From assembly GCA_021809425.1 (NCBI GenBank), contig JAKBAA010000028.1:1-39459 (forward strand): 39,459 nucleotides of DNA. Direction: 5' to 3'. The stretch's first letter is position 1, and each line of letters begins with the position of its first letter. The position numbers were made by a program, and so were the translations under genes. Positions 8,832-16,680 of this stretch are shown piece after piece. The notes beneath the pieces are model-generated. The model ran no database searches. It was not told the DNA's origin and saw nothing but the letters and a program-made list of their open reading frames with translations. This DNA is from Actinomycetes bacterium. GTDB taxonomy: Bacteria > Actinomycetota > Acidimicrobiia > Acidimicrobiales > Bog-793.

Positions 8832-9633
8832 GGCCGTGGACGAGGTTCGCCACCATCCGGGCGGTGGACGCCGGGTCAGGCGCCTCGTAGATGGCCCGGC
8901 CGACGGCCATGCCGGCGGCGCCGCCGGCCATGGCGTCGGTGACGAGGTGGTGCAGGTCGTCGTCGGTCCCCGAGCGGGGCCCGCCGAGGAAGAGGACGGG
9001 GACGCCCACGGAGGCGACGACGCGCGCCACGGCGTCGGCACGGGCCGGGCCGGCAGGGGCGTCGGGCATGGGCACCTTGAGCAGGGGCGCCCCGATGTCG
9101 TGGGCGACGACGGCCGCATGGACGATCGCCGCCACGTCGTGGTCCATCCGGCCGTCCCGCCACGGGGCGGCCTCCACCATCGCCTCGAGGCCGGCCTGCT
9201 CGGCCTCCTCGAGGACCCGGCCCAGCAGCTCGAGGGCCGGGGAGGTGAGGGGGTCGCCGAGGTCGAAGCGGGTCATGTGCTTCACGCCGGTCCACCCGTC
9301 GCGGGCCGCCTGCGCCACCGTGGTCACGAGCCGGTCGTCCAGCTCGCTGGCCATCCCGGCGAGCCCGGATCGGTTGAGCGACAGGTAGGTGCGGTGCCGG
9401 TCCTGGACGGCCCCGGCGTCGGCAAGGTCGCGCAGTGGCTGGGTGCTGGCAAGGATCCCGTCGCACTCGGGCAGGGCGGCGCGCAGGGCGCCGACGTAGT
9501 CGGCGTAGCGCTCCATGGTGAGCACGCCACGCGCCCGGTGGTCGGCGGCGACGACGAGGGCGGGCGGGTCGAGGTCACGCCGCGCCGCGCCCCATCGCCG
9601 GGGCGGGGCGGGTCGATCGTCCACGGCCGCCAT
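8815..9633 (-). CDS. Class I aldolase of the DeoC/FbaB/LacD superfamily (LsrF-like)
   Basis: Predicted 272-residue TIM-barrel aldolase. The start region ALVVAADHRARGVLTMERYADY is the DhnA/LacD-type N-terminal signature. GWTGVKHMTRFDLGDP contains the likely Schiff-base lysine region. The phosphate-binding C-terminal strands read VPVLFLGGPRSGTDDDL and GGAAGMAVGRAIYEAPDP. I chose the ATG at 9633; upstream in-frame sequence to 9669 is low-complexity. It is the first gene of a two-gene minus-strand unit with the FGGY kinase. Expected to cleave the phosphorylated product of that kinase into two smaller carbon units. Assignment to the superfamily is firm, substrate unknown. Confidence 0.8.
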   Translation of the reverse strand: MAAVDDRPAPPRRWGAARRDLDPPALVVAADHRARGVLTMERYADYVGALRAALPECDGILASTQPLRDLADAGAVQDRHRTYLSLNRSGLAGMASELDDRLVTTVAQAARDGWTGVKHMTRFDLGDPLTSPALELLGRVLEEAEQAGLEAMVEAAPWRDGRMDHDVAAIVHAAVVAHDIGAPLLKVPMPDAPAGPARADAVARVVASVGVPVLFLGGPRSGTDDDLHHLVTDAMAGGAAGMAVGRAIYEAPDPASTARMVANLVHGRAPRG

Positions 9634-9703
9634 CTTGCCAGACCTGCGCCGGCCCGCCCCGGGAGTCACCCGTGTGACCCACCTCGGTTCGGGCAGGTGC
9701 AGC

Positions 9704-10165
9704 TCAGCCGGCAGGCGCCTCCCGGTGGACGCCGAGCCGCCGGGCGGCGGCTTCGCTGATCCGGTCGGGGCTCCACGGCGGGTCGAACACGAGCCGGACC
9801 TCGACCGTCGGTGCCGACCCGCCCGGCGAGACGGCCTCCTCGACGGCCGACCGGGCCAGCTCGACGAGCGCCTCGGACGCCGGGCAGCCGGGCGTGGTCA
9901 GGGTCATCTCGACGACGAGGCGCCCCGCCTCGTCGCGCACGCCGTAGACGAGGCCGAGCGAGACCACGTCGAGGCAGAGCTCCGGGTCGTCGACGCCGGT
10001 GAGCGCTGCCCAGGCGAGGTCGACGGCGCTCTCCCCTGCCGGCACCGCGCCTGCCGGCACCGCGCCTGCCGGCACCGCGCCTGCCGGCACGGCGGCGGGG
10101 GTGGGGCGCGTCCCGGCGACGGCGACCGGAGTCCCTGAGGCAGGGGGGACACGGTGCCTCCTCAT
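9704..10165 (-). CDS. MIP18/DUF59-family iron-sulfur assembly factor (SufT/PaaD-like)
   Basis: Predicted 153-residue protein. The DUF59 domain starts at AWAALTGVDDPELCLDVVSLGLVYGV and includes the conserved cysteine in MTLTTPGCPASEAL and the C-terminal LVFDPPWSPDRISEAAARRLG, the usual family ending. Members help mature Fe-S proteins. The N-terminal ~45 residues are atypical: a run of PAGAV repeats encoded by a 15-nt tandem array (10035-10094), probably a flexible leader. The start ATG at 10163-10165 overlaps the stop of the upstream DUF2249 gene (ATGA), so this is the last gene of a three-gene operon with two DUF2249 proteins, a context typical of nitrogen-oxide or low-oxygen metabolism. Confidence 0.85.
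   Translation of the reverse strand: MRRHRVPPASGTPVAVAGTRPTPAAVPAGAVPAGAVPAGAVPAGESAVDLAWAALTGVDDPELCLDVVSLGLVYGVRDEAGRLVVEMTLTTPGCPASEALVELARSAVEEAVSPGGSAPTVEVRLVFDPPWSPDRISEAAARRLGVHREAPAG
10035..10094. repeat. 15-nt tandem repeat encoding PAGAV units
   Basis: Three full copies of CCTGCCGGCACCGCG (10035-10049, 10050-10064, 10065-10079) and a partial fourth lie inside the MIP18 gene. The period is a multiple of 3, so copy-number change would alter only the linker length. Confidence 0.85.
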
Positions 10166-10383
10166 GGCAAGCGCCGGAAGGTGACACGCCAATTGCCGCT
10201 GCCGATCTCGACGGCGTCGTAGTCGAAGCCCTGGGAGGAGAGGACCCCCTCGAGGGGCACCGGCTCGAAGGGGGCGAGCACGACGAGCTCCTCGCCGTCG
10301 GCGAGCCCGGCGGCGGCGGCCATGATCGCCTCGAAGGGCTCGCCTCCGGCTTGCAGGATCGGACGTGCATCGACAAGGGCCAT
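10162..10383 (-). CDS. DUF2249 domain protein (73 aa)
   Basis: A 73-residue single-domain protein starting MALVDARPILQAGGEPFEAI and ending SGNWRVTFRRLP, which fits DUF2249 (a small TusA/SirA-like fold). The same domain is fused to the hemerythrin domain in the gene just upstream on this strand, ending TWRVRISRP. DUF2249 proteins have no proven reaction and are often found beside hemerythrins, MIP18 proteins and NO-related genes. ATG at 10383; the stop overlaps the start of the MIP18 gene by 2 nt (ATGA). The 10-nt gap to the upstream gene indicates one operon. Confidence 0.8.
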   Translation of the reverse strand: MALVDARPILQAGGEPFEAIMAAAAGLADGEELVVLAPFEPVPLEGVLSSQGFDYDAVEIGSGNWRVTFRRLP

Positions 10384-10393
10384 CGTGGCCTCC

Positions 10394-11122
10394 TCAGCTC
10401 GCCGCCGGGACGGCGGGCCGGCTGATGCGGACGCGCCAGGTGCGGGGGCCGGCCTCCAGGTAGTCCCAGGTGAACGTGCCGCCGTGCTCCGCCTCCAGCT
10501 GGTAACGGAGGGGGCGGGGATCGTGGTCGTTGACCAGCACGAAGTGGCCGCCAGGGTGGAGGTCGTCGAAGCGGGCGAAGATCGTGGCATGCCGTAGGGC
10601 GGGGGCAAGGGTGCGGACGTCGAGCTCGGCCGGGGCGGCCGGGGCGGCGGGAGCGGCGGGGGCCCGGTCGAGGGCGGCATGCATGGTGGCGAGCGAGGCG
10701 GCGAGCCGGCCGTCACCGGCGGCCCGGAGGGCGGGGAGGATGCGGTCGTTCTCCTTGGCGGCGTGGGCGGCGAAGAGGGCCGCCAGGGCCTCGGCCCAGG
10801 CGAGGGCATCGGCGGGCTGGTCGGCGTCGGCGAGCAGGCGGGCGCCGGCCCGGAGGGCGTGGTGCTCGAGGACCATCCCGGCGACGAAGGTGGCGAGGCC
10901 GGGAACGGCGGCGGCGGGCGGGTAGAGGGCGGACTCCTCGGCGAGGGCGTGCGGCAACAGGTGGTCGTCGACGAAGCGGACCACGGCCGCCGTGGCCGCC
11001 GAGACGTCGGCTCGGGCGGCGGTGGCGGCCCGCAAGGAGTCGACGAGGATCGTGAGCTCGTGCTCGAGGTGGTCGTGGTGCGCCACCATCGCCTCGAATG
11101 CCTGGGCATCGGAGATCGCCAT
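10394..11122 (-). CDS. Hemerythrin HHE domain fused to DUF2249
   Basis: Predicted 242-residue soluble protein. Residues ~10-135 form a hemerythrin-like four-helix bundle with clustered histidines and acidic residues for a di-iron site: AHHDHLEHEL, VDDHLLPHALAEESALYP, LEHHALRAGARLL and FAAHAAKENDRILPAL. A proline/alanine linker follows, then a DUF2249 domain (about 165-242) with FDDLHPGGHFVLVNDHDPRPLRYQLEAEHGG, the full-length family pattern. Such fusions are proposed to sense or buffer O2 or NO. It heads the operon with a free-standing DUF2249 and a MIP18 protein, and is divergent from a 12-TM oxidase-like gene, sharing a regulatory region with an inverted repeat at 11185-11206. Confidence 0.88.
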   Translation of the reverse strand: MAISDAQAFEAMVAHHDHLEHELTILVDSLRAATAARADVSAATAAVVRFVDDHLLPHALAEESALYPPAAAVPGLATFVAGMVLEHHALRAGARLLADADQPADALAWAEALAALFAAHAAKENDRILPALRAAGDGRLAASLATMHAALDRAPAAPAAPAAPAELDVRTLAPALRHATIFARFDDLHPGGHFVLVNDHDPRPLRYQLEAEHGGTFTWDYLEAGPRTWRVRISRPAVPAAS

Positions 11123-11171
11123 CGCCCGTCCCTTCCGCGGCCAGCCGGCCGCTGCTCGGCGCCGTCCCGTG

Positions 11172-11206
11172 GAAGCGCTTCTGATTCTCTAGTTTGGTGT
11201 AGAGAA
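11172..11206. promoter_or_regulatory. Divergent operator region: two palindromes between hemerythrin operon and 12-TM gene
   Basis: Within the 267-nt divergent intergenic region are a perfect 10-nt palindrome GAAGCGCTTC (11172-11181) and, right after it, a perfect inverted repeat TTCTCTA-N8-TAGAGAA (11185-11206, 22 nt). The local sequence is AT-richer than its surroundings, as expected of a promoter/operator. The dimension fits a dimeric regulator (Rrf2, CRP/FNR or similar), but I do not recognise a specific consensus. Position between both start codons suggests it controls both transcripts. Confidence 0.55.
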
Positions 11207-11389
11207 AGCGGAGGCGCAAGCGGTCTGCCGGGCGGGCAACGCACGGCGACGAGCAGCGCCGAGCAGGGAACTTGCGCCCGACTAGGCCGGACGTCACCAG
11301 GGAGCGGGAGCGGGCGAGGGCGGTTGGACCCTGGCAAGCGAGAGGTAGTTCTGGTACAGGTAGGAAAAAGTGGAGAGCGGGGAGGCCGG

Positions 11390-12739
11390 ATGACCGAGGT
11401 GCACGGTGGGAGCGACGGCGGGTGGGCCGGCCGGCCGCCGGGGCTCCCGGCGGTGGTGCCGCCGCCGTCGGTGCCACTCGCCTTCCTGGCGGCGGCAGCG
11501 TTCGGGCTGGTGGCGTGTGGGGTGGCGCTGGTCGTGGCCAGCCATGCGGCGTCGATCGACCCGACGGCGGACCCGGTGGTCGCAGCGACGCACCTGGGGT
11601 TGCTGGCGACGCTGTCGATGGCAGTGCTGGGGGCGCTCCACCAGTTCGTCCCCGTCGTGACCCAGCATCCGCTGCGGTCGGTGGGCCTCGCCCGCCTGAC
11701 GTTCGGCGCGTGGCTGGGGGCGACGTGGCTGCTGCCGCTGGGGATCGGGTGGGGCGAGGAGGCGGTGGTGGAAGCGGGGGGAGCGCTGGCGGCAACGGCG
11801 ATCGGACTGGTCGTGGTGAACCTGGCCCCGGCGCTGTGGAGCGGCACGGGTGGTGTGACGACGACCGGGCTGCGGTTCGCCGTCGGGGGGCTCGTGGTGA
11901 CGGGGTGCTTCGGGGTGGTGTACGTGGCCGACCGGAGAGGGAGCTGGTTCGACCTGTCCGGTCACGTGGTCCTGGCGCACGCCGTGGTCGGCCTGTTCGC
12001 CTGGCTGGGGCTGGCGTACGTGGCGGTGGCCGAGAAGCTGCTCGCCATGTTCCTGCTGTCCCACCCACCGGGGCGGCGGGCCGGCCGGCTGGCGGTGTGG
12101 GCGATCCCGGCCGGGACGGCGCTCGCATCCCCGGGGGTGCTGCTCGGGTGGCGCCCGGTGGCGGTGGCCGGGGCGGTGGTGCTGGCGGTGGGCCTCGGAG
12201 CGCACTTGGTGTCGCTGGCCGCCCACCTGCGCCACCGGAGCCGACGGATCGACCTGCACGCCTGGTTCGTCGTGACGTCGGCAGGATTCCTGGCGACGGG
12301 GGCGGCGCTCGGTGCCGCCGGGGCGGGAACGATCGGGTCGGACCACCCCGAAGGGATGGCGCTGGTGGCTGCCGCGGTGGCGGCGGTGGGCGGATGGCTG
12401 CTGGTGACACTGGTCGGTCACCTGCACAAGGTGGTGCCGTTCATCGCCTGGTCGGCGCTGCGGGCACGCGGCGTGCGGGTAGGGAGGGAGGGGCGCCCGC
12501 TGCGGTTTGCGGACCTGTACGACCACACGGCGGCGGGCGCTGCCTACGGGCTGGTGGTGGGCGGGGTGGTGGCGGTCGTGGCCGGGCTGGCGTCCCGGAC
12601 GCCGGTCGTGACCGAGGTCGGCGGGTGGCTGCTCGTGGCGACGGGGGTGACGGTGGCGGTCAACCTGGCGAGCGCACCGCTGCGGCTGCTCCGGCGGGCC
12701 ACCCTGGAGGCTGGCCTCGGGGAGGCTGCCCCGGCCTGA
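11390..12739 (+). CDS. 12-TM membrane protein, heme-copper oxidase subunit I / NnrS-like
   Basis: Predicted 449-residue protein with about 12 hydrophobic segments, the count for heme-copper oxidase subunit I and NnrS-type proteins. Histidines sit at helix positions that could bind heme or metal: ATHLGLLATLSMAVLGALHQF in TM2, GHVVLAHAVVGLFAW in TM6, and GHLHKVVPFIAW in TM10. The double histidine and Tyr-His copper-site patterns of genuine cytochrome oxidases are not evident, so it is likely not a canonical oxidase. ATG 11390 has GGGAGG about 6 nt upstream. It is divergent from the hemerythrin/DUF2249/MIP18 operon, which supports a role in NO, O2 or heme handling (inference). Confidence 0.7.
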   Translation: MTEVHGGSDGGWAGRPPGLPAVVPPPSVPLAFLAAAAFGLVACGVALVVASHAASIDPTADPVVAATHLGLLATLSMAVLGALHQFVPVVTQHPLRSVGLARLTFGAWLGATWLLPLGIGWGEEAVVEAGGALAATAIGLVVVNLAPALWSGTGGVTTTGLRFAVGGLVVTGCFGVVYVADRRGSWFDLSGHVVLAHAVVGLFAWLGLAYVAVAEKLLAMFLLSHPPGRRAGRLAVWAIPAGTALASPGVLLGWRPVAVAGAVVLAVGLGAHLVSLAAHLRHRSRRIDLHAWFVVTSAGFLATGAALGAAGAGTIGSDHPEGMALVAAAVAAVGGWLLVTLVGHLHKVVPFIAWSALRARGVRVGREGRPLRFADLYDHTAAGAAYGLVVGGVVAVVAGLASRTPVVTEVGGWLLVATGVTVAVNLASAPLRLLRRATLEAGLGEAAPA

Positions 12740-12837
12740 CGGCAGGCGGGAAGGGGGCGGGCGAGGCGACGGGCAGGCCGGGCGAGGGGGCGGCGGGGCG
12801 TGCGCCGGGTCGCCGGCGGCGAAGGTAGCGTCGAGCC

Positions 12838-13683
12838 GTGGACCCGGTCGTTCCCACCCGCACGCTGCTCCGCTGGGCGGAGAGCCTGTCGGGCATCGCC
12901 CGGACCGGGCTCGGCTTCTCCGACAGCCTGTACGACCGGGAGCGGTTCGAGGAGATCCTGCGGGTGGCGGCGGACATCCGGTCGGTGGCCGACGGAGACC
13001 CGACCCAGGTGGCGGACGCCGGCGGCCTCGTCGAGGAGTGGCTGGGCCAGGTGGGCGAGGGTGTGCCGGGGTACGTGACGCCGAAGGTGGCGGTCGGGGC
13101 GGTGGTGGGCAACGAGCGGGGCGAGCTGCTCCTCATCCAGCGGGCCGACTCGGGGGCATGGCTGTACCCGACGGGATGGTGTGACGTGGGGTACTCGGCG
13201 GCCGAGGTTGCCGTGAAGGAGGTACGGGAGGAGACCGGGATCGAGGTGGAGCCGGTCCGCCTCGTCATGGTGCTCGACGGGCTGCGGCTCGGGTTCACGC
13301 GGATCCCGCTGTACTCGCTCGTGTTCCAGTGCACGGTCGTCGGCGGTGACCTCGAGGCGCATCCCCTCGAGTGCCTCGACGCCGGGTGGTTCTCGCAGGA
13401 TCGGCTGCCGTCACCGCTCGTCGGGTACGAGCGGTGGGGCGAGCACGTGTTCGCGGCGCTGGGCGGCGAGCATCGAGACGTGCTCTACGACCTGGTGCGA
13501 CAGCCGCTCTGGCGGGGCGACGCCGCCCACGCCGACCTCACCGCCGCAGCCGCCGACCGGGCCGCAGCCGCCGACCATGCCGCAGCCGCCGACCGGGCCG
13601 CCGCCGACCATGCCGCGGCCGCCGATCTGGCCGACGCCGACGGGGTGGGGGCGGGGAGCCCGCCGGGGAGCGACGCCAGCTGA
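12838..13683 (+). CDS. NUDIX hydrolase with N-terminal helical domain and Ala-rich tail
   Basis: Predicted 281-residue protein. Residues 5-75 match the NUDIX_N_2-type domain (LLRWAESLSGIARTGLGFSD). The NUDIX fold spans ~80-215, with the box at 113-135: G113 then Y119 where the first conserved Glu is normally found, K127-E128 in place of RE, and an intact EE-T-G (131-134). The catalytic metal ligands are therefore kept, but the box is non-canonical. Probable substrate is a nucleoside diphosphate linked to another group. Residues ~225-281 are an Ala/Asp/His/Arg repeat (period ~6 aa, DNA 13541-13650) with no recognised fold. The GTG start was chosen at 12838 because the N-terminal domain begins directly after it. 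Unrelated in function to the genes on either side. Confidence 0.85.
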   Translation: MDPVVPTRTLLRWAESLSGIARTGLGFSDSLYDRERFEEILRVAADIRSVADGDPTQVADAGGLVEEWLGQVGEGVPGYVTPKVAVGAVVGNERGELLLIQRADSGAWLYPTGWCDVGYSAAEVAVKEVREETGIEVEPVRLVMVLDGLRLGFTRIPLYSLVFQCTVVGGDLEAHPLECLDAGWFSQDRLPSPLVGYERWGEHVFAALGGEHRDVLYDLVRQPLWRGDAAHADLTAAAADRAAAADHAAAADRAAADHAAAADLADADGVGAGSPPGSDAS

Positions 13684-14048
13684 CGGGCCGTTCGATCGCC
13701 GGTACGCGACGCGACGCGGGCCGTCCTGGTCCGCCGACGTCGTGCGGGAAGCTCCGATCGCCGGCCGGGTCAGGCGGCCTGCCTCCACGACGCCGAGCTG
13801 GCCGGTGCCGGCTGCTCCTTTGGGCGAGCTCGGGCGGTCAGCCGACGGCGGGCGGCCAGGCACGCGTCGTGCCGTGCTGCGCCGACCATGGGGACCAGGC
13901 CACGCGGGCCAACGGCTCGACCGTCGTCGGACGAAGGGCCAGAGGACACCGCCACGTCGGTTCTGGCGCTGCCGGCAGCTGACGGCAAGAGTGTCGTTGC
14001 GAGCGGTCGCCTGCTGTGCGGTCGCGCGAGCGCAAGGGGGGTGGGCAC
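13684..14048. other. 365-nt gap between NUDIX and second MFS gene
   Basis: No convincing gene on either strand. It contains a small perfect hairpin, GGCACG-CGT-CGTGCC (13859-13873), and must hold the promoter for the island that starts with the MFS gene. I see no clear -35/-10 pair. It marks the boundary between housekeeping-like genes on the left and the catabolic island on the right. Confidence 0.5.
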
Positions 14049-15353
14049 GTGCGCCTGCGACGACCGGTGCAGGATGGCGACACGACGCAGGGCTGGCGTC
14101 CCGGTGATCGCGAGCAGGTGGCGGTCGTCTCGTTCTCGCACGCGATCCAGCACTCGTACGTCGCGGTCCTCGGGATCGCGTACCCCTTCGTGCTCGCGAG
14201 CTTCCACACCACCTACGCCGTCCTCGGGGTCATCCTCAGCGCCACCGGGCTCGCCGGCGGGCTCCTGCAGGGGCTCGCAGGTGTGGTGCGGCGCTTCAGC
14301 GCCCGGGCAATGCTCTCGGCACAGAACTTCGGCATGGCGATCGCGAGCATCTTTGGCGCGCTCGCGCCGGGCATCGGGCTCTTCGCCGCGGCGCGCCTGC
14401 TGGGCACGGTGACGAGTTGGCCCCAGCACCCCGTGGGCAGCGCGCACCTTACCGAGCGGGTCCCCCACCGGCGGGGCCTCGTGCTGGCGGCCCATACGAC
14501 CGGGGGGAACCTCGGGACCCTGCTCGCTCCGTTGCTCGGCGCCACCGTGATCGCACTCGCGGGTTGGCGGGTGGCGCTCGCCGTGACCGGGGCCCTGCTC
14601 GCCGCAGGATCGCTCCTGACCTGGGCGCGGGTTCGGCCCCTCGAAGCCAAAGCGGGGGCGGCGCTCGTGGGACGCGGCGAGCCGGATGGCGTCGCCGACG
14701 CGTCGGGTGGCTATGGCACACGTGTCCCGCTCCGCCAGGCGCTGCGCCGGCGCCGGGCGCTGGCGGTGCTCGGGGCCGGCGTGATCTCCGGCGCCGGACG
14801 AGGGCTCGGGGTGCTCACCACCTACATGCCCGCCTACCTCCACGACGGGCTGCACGAGTCGGCGCTCACGCTCGGGGCGGTGATGACGGTGGTGAGCATC
14901 GGGGCCGTCTTCGGCCCGATGCTGTGGGGGCACCTGTCGGACGTCGTCGGCCGGCGCCCGGTCCTGTACGGGCTGTATGCCTGCGGCGCGCTGGCGCTCG
15001 GCAGCTTCGTGCTCGTCGGGTCCAACGTCGTCCTGATCGGCGCCGTCGGGCTGTGCGTCGGGGTGTTCACCTACTCCGAGCAGCCGATCCGCCAGGCGCT
15101 CTTCGCCGACTCGATGCAAGGGGTGGCGGCGCGTACCGCCTTTGCCGCCTACTTCGGCCTCTCCCAGTCTCTTGGTGCCCTCTGGCTCGTCGTGATCGGC
15201 TTCCTCATCACCGACGTCGGCTACCGCCCCGCCTTCTTCGTGATGGGCGGCTCGTTCGTCGTCGCGGCGGCCGTGATCGCGCTGTTCGCCCGCGAGCCGA
15301 GGGGGCCTTCGCCAGAGCCCCTGCCGGCGCCGCTGAACCTCGAGGTGCAGTGA
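14049..15353 (+). CDS. MFS transporter, first gene of the catabolic island
   Basis: Predicted 434-residue 12-TM major facilitator protein, paralogous to the protein at 6117: both have SFSH-x-x-QH near the start of TM1, a GLLQGL/A-type loop after TM2, and a WPQHPVGxAxL motif. The motif A-like loop GHLSDVVGRRPVLYGL lies mid-protein, and FTYSEQPIRQALFADSMQG matches FAYSESPLLQAVFSDGVEG of the paralogue. I selected GTG 14049, preceded by AAGGGGGGTG; an in-frame GTG at 14016 is possible. It precedes an Ldh2-family dehydrogenase and the SuyAB-like lyase, so it may carry an organic acid substrate or a product. No specificity can be read. Confidence 0.85.
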   Translation: MRLRRPVQDGDTTQGWRPGDREQVAVVSFSHAIQHSYVAVLGIAYPFVLASFHTTYAVLGVILSATGLAGGLLQGLAGVVRRFSARAMLSAQNFGMAIASIFGALAPGIGLFAAARLLGTVTSWPQHPVGSAHLTERVPHRRGLVLAAHTTGGNLGTLLAPLLGATVIALAGWRVALAVTGALLAAGSLLTWARVRPLEAKAGAALVGRGEPDGVADASGGYGTRVPLRQALRRRRALAVLGAGVISGAGRGLGVLTTYMPAYLHDGLHESALTLGAVMTVVSIGAVFGPMLWGHLSDVVGRRPVLYGLYACGALALGSFVLVGSNVVLIGAVGLCVGVFTYSEQPIRQALFADSMQGVAARTAFAAYFGLSQSLGALWLVVIGFLITDVGYRPAFFVMGGSFVVAAAVIALFAREPRGPSPEPLPAPLNLEVQ

Positions 15354-15371
15354 TCGTGAACGCCGAGGCGG

Positions 15372-15436
15372 CCCCGCTCCCCCGCCGGCCCCGCTCCCCC
15401 GCCGGCCCCGGCTGGTCGGCTCCCCGGCTGGTCGGC
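15372..15436. repeat. Short GC-rich tandem repeats
   Basis: Two copies of a 17-nt unit CCCCGCTCCCCCGCCGG (15372-15388 and 15389-15405) are followed by two copies of GGCTGGTCGGC (15410-15420, 15426-15436). They fill most of the gap between the MFS and dehydrogenase genes. Likely slippage products; no function inferred. Confidence 0.8.
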
Positions 15437-15488
15437 CGAGCGGGTGTGTCCGACCGCTACCGTAAGGCCCCGGGCGAGGGGAGGGGCG

Positions 15489-16532
15489 ATGGCCGAGATC
15501 GACCTGGCGGCGGCGCGCGTGCTGTGCGCCGGCCTGCTGGAGGCGGCCGGAATGCCTGCGGACACGGCCGGGCAGACCGCCGTCGCGCTCAGCGTCGCCG
15601 AGGCCTGGGGACGGTCCTCGCACGGGCTGCTCCGCCTGCCCTACTACCTCGAGCGCTTCGCGGCGGGGGGCTGCGATCCCGTTGCCGAGCTGCGGCCGGT
15701 GCGGGCCAAGGGGCCGACGGCGGTCTTCGACGGGGGCAACGGGCTCGGCCACTGGCAGCTGGCACGAGCGGCCGAGCACGCCGCCACGCTCGGCGCCGAG
15801 CACGGGATCGCGGCGGTGGCGGTCGCCAACTCCGGGCACGCCGGCGTGCTCGGCCTCGGCGTGGTGCCGATGGTGGAGGCGGGTCTCGTCGGGTTGGCCT
15901 TCTCGACCGGCCCCGCAGCGATGCCGGCGGTCGGTGGGCACCGGGCGGTGCTCTCGACGAGCCCGATCGCGGCCGGGGTGCCGCTCTCGCCCCGCCCGGC
16001 GATCGTCGATCTGGCGACGACGGCGGTCGCCAGGGGCAAGATCGCGGCGGTTGCTGCGGCCGGGGGGGTGCTCGAGCCGGGCTGGGCCTTTGACGCGCAG
16101 GGTGCGCCGACCACCGATCCGGCGGCCGCGCTCTCGGGGATGCTCGCCCCGCTCGGGGGGGCGAAGGGGTTCGCGCTCGCCTTCTTGGTCGAGGCGCTGA
16201 CCGGTGGCCTCGTCGGCCCGCACGGCGCGACCGAGATCGCCGACCCGCTCTCCAGCTCGGCTGCCGGTTCCCCCCAGGGGATCGCGCACCTCGTCCTTGC
16301 CCTCGATCCCGGGTGCCTGGACGGGGACGGGCGCGCGCCCGAGCGGCTGGCGGCGCTCGCAGCGGCGATCACCTCGTCGGGGGGGCGGGTGCCGGGCACG
16401 ACGCACCTGCTCCCGCGCGAGATCCCCGACGACACCCCGGTCGTGCTCGCCGACCCCCTCGCTTCGCGCCTCGCCGACCTGGCGCGTGCACGGGGGATCC
16501 CCGTGCCCGCCGGGCTCGCCGCCGCGCCGTAG
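15489..16532 (+). CDS. Malate/L-lactate dehydrogenase family (Ldh2; ComC-like candidate)
   Basis: Predicted 347-residue NAD(P)-dependent dehydrogenase of the Ldh2/MDH2 family, which is unrelated to classical Rossmann LDH. Family marks: GRSSHGLLRLPYY with the catalytic histidine, VANSGHAGVLGLGV (active-site N-S-x-H), DLATTAVARGKI, and GGAKGFALAFLVEALTGG, where an alanine replaces the histidine commonly found in GG-H-KG. The family includes ComC, the (R)-sulfolactate dehydrogenase, as well as ureidoglycolate and malate enzymes. The next genes encode a SuyAB-like sulfolactate lyase pair, which makes the ComC role plausible but not proven. Start ATG 15489 follows GAGGGGAGGGGCG. The upstream gap contains short tandem repeats (15372-15436). 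Confidence 0.82.
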   Translation: MAEIDLAAARVLCAGLLEAAGMPADTAGQTAVALSVAEAWGRSSHGLLRLPYYLERFAAGGCDPVAELRPVRAKGPTAVFDGGNGLGHWQLARAAEHAATLGAEHGIAAVAVANSGHAGVLGLGVVPMVEAGLVGLAFSTGPAAMPAVGGHRAVLSTSPIAAGVPLSPRPAIVDLATTAVARGKIAAVAAAGGVLEPGWAFDAQGAPTTDPAAALSGMLAPLGGAKGFALAFLVEALTGGLVGPHGATEIADPLSSSAAGSPQGIAHLVLALDPGCLDGDGRAPERLAALAAAITSSGGRVPGTTHLLPREIPDDTPVVLADPLASRLADLARARGIPVPAGLAAAP

Positions 16533-16604
16533 CGGCGCAGGTCCGATGCGCACGCCCGGCGGGCGCGGGCGCGGCGGGTGCCGCGGCCGGCGGGCACGGA
16601 CGTC

Positions 16605-16657
16605 TTGACCGTCTTCGAAGGACTTCAGTACGCTGCACTGGAATGAGGTCAGAGGTC
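16605..16657 (+). promoter_or_regulatory. Predicted promoter with operator-like GGTCAGAGGTC, upstream of the SuyAB-like pair
   Basis: TTGACC (16605-16610) and TACGCT (16629-16634) are separated by 18 nt, a good sigma-70-type arrangement. GGTCAGAGGTC (16647-16657) begins 13 nt after the -10 box, where a bound repressor would cover the transcription start. The same 11-mer occurs at 28680-28690 beside the gene for the GntR regulator, the strongest evidence that it is a real operator. Binding by that regulator is inference. Confidence 0.5.
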
Positions 16658-16680
16658 TAAACGACCGGAGACAAGGACGG

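Noticed and set aside
13859..13873. Small hairpin GGCACG-CGT-CGTGCC as terminator of the NUDIX gene
   Set aside because: Only 6 bp and about 175 nt after the stop; in such GC-rich DNA this can occur by chance.
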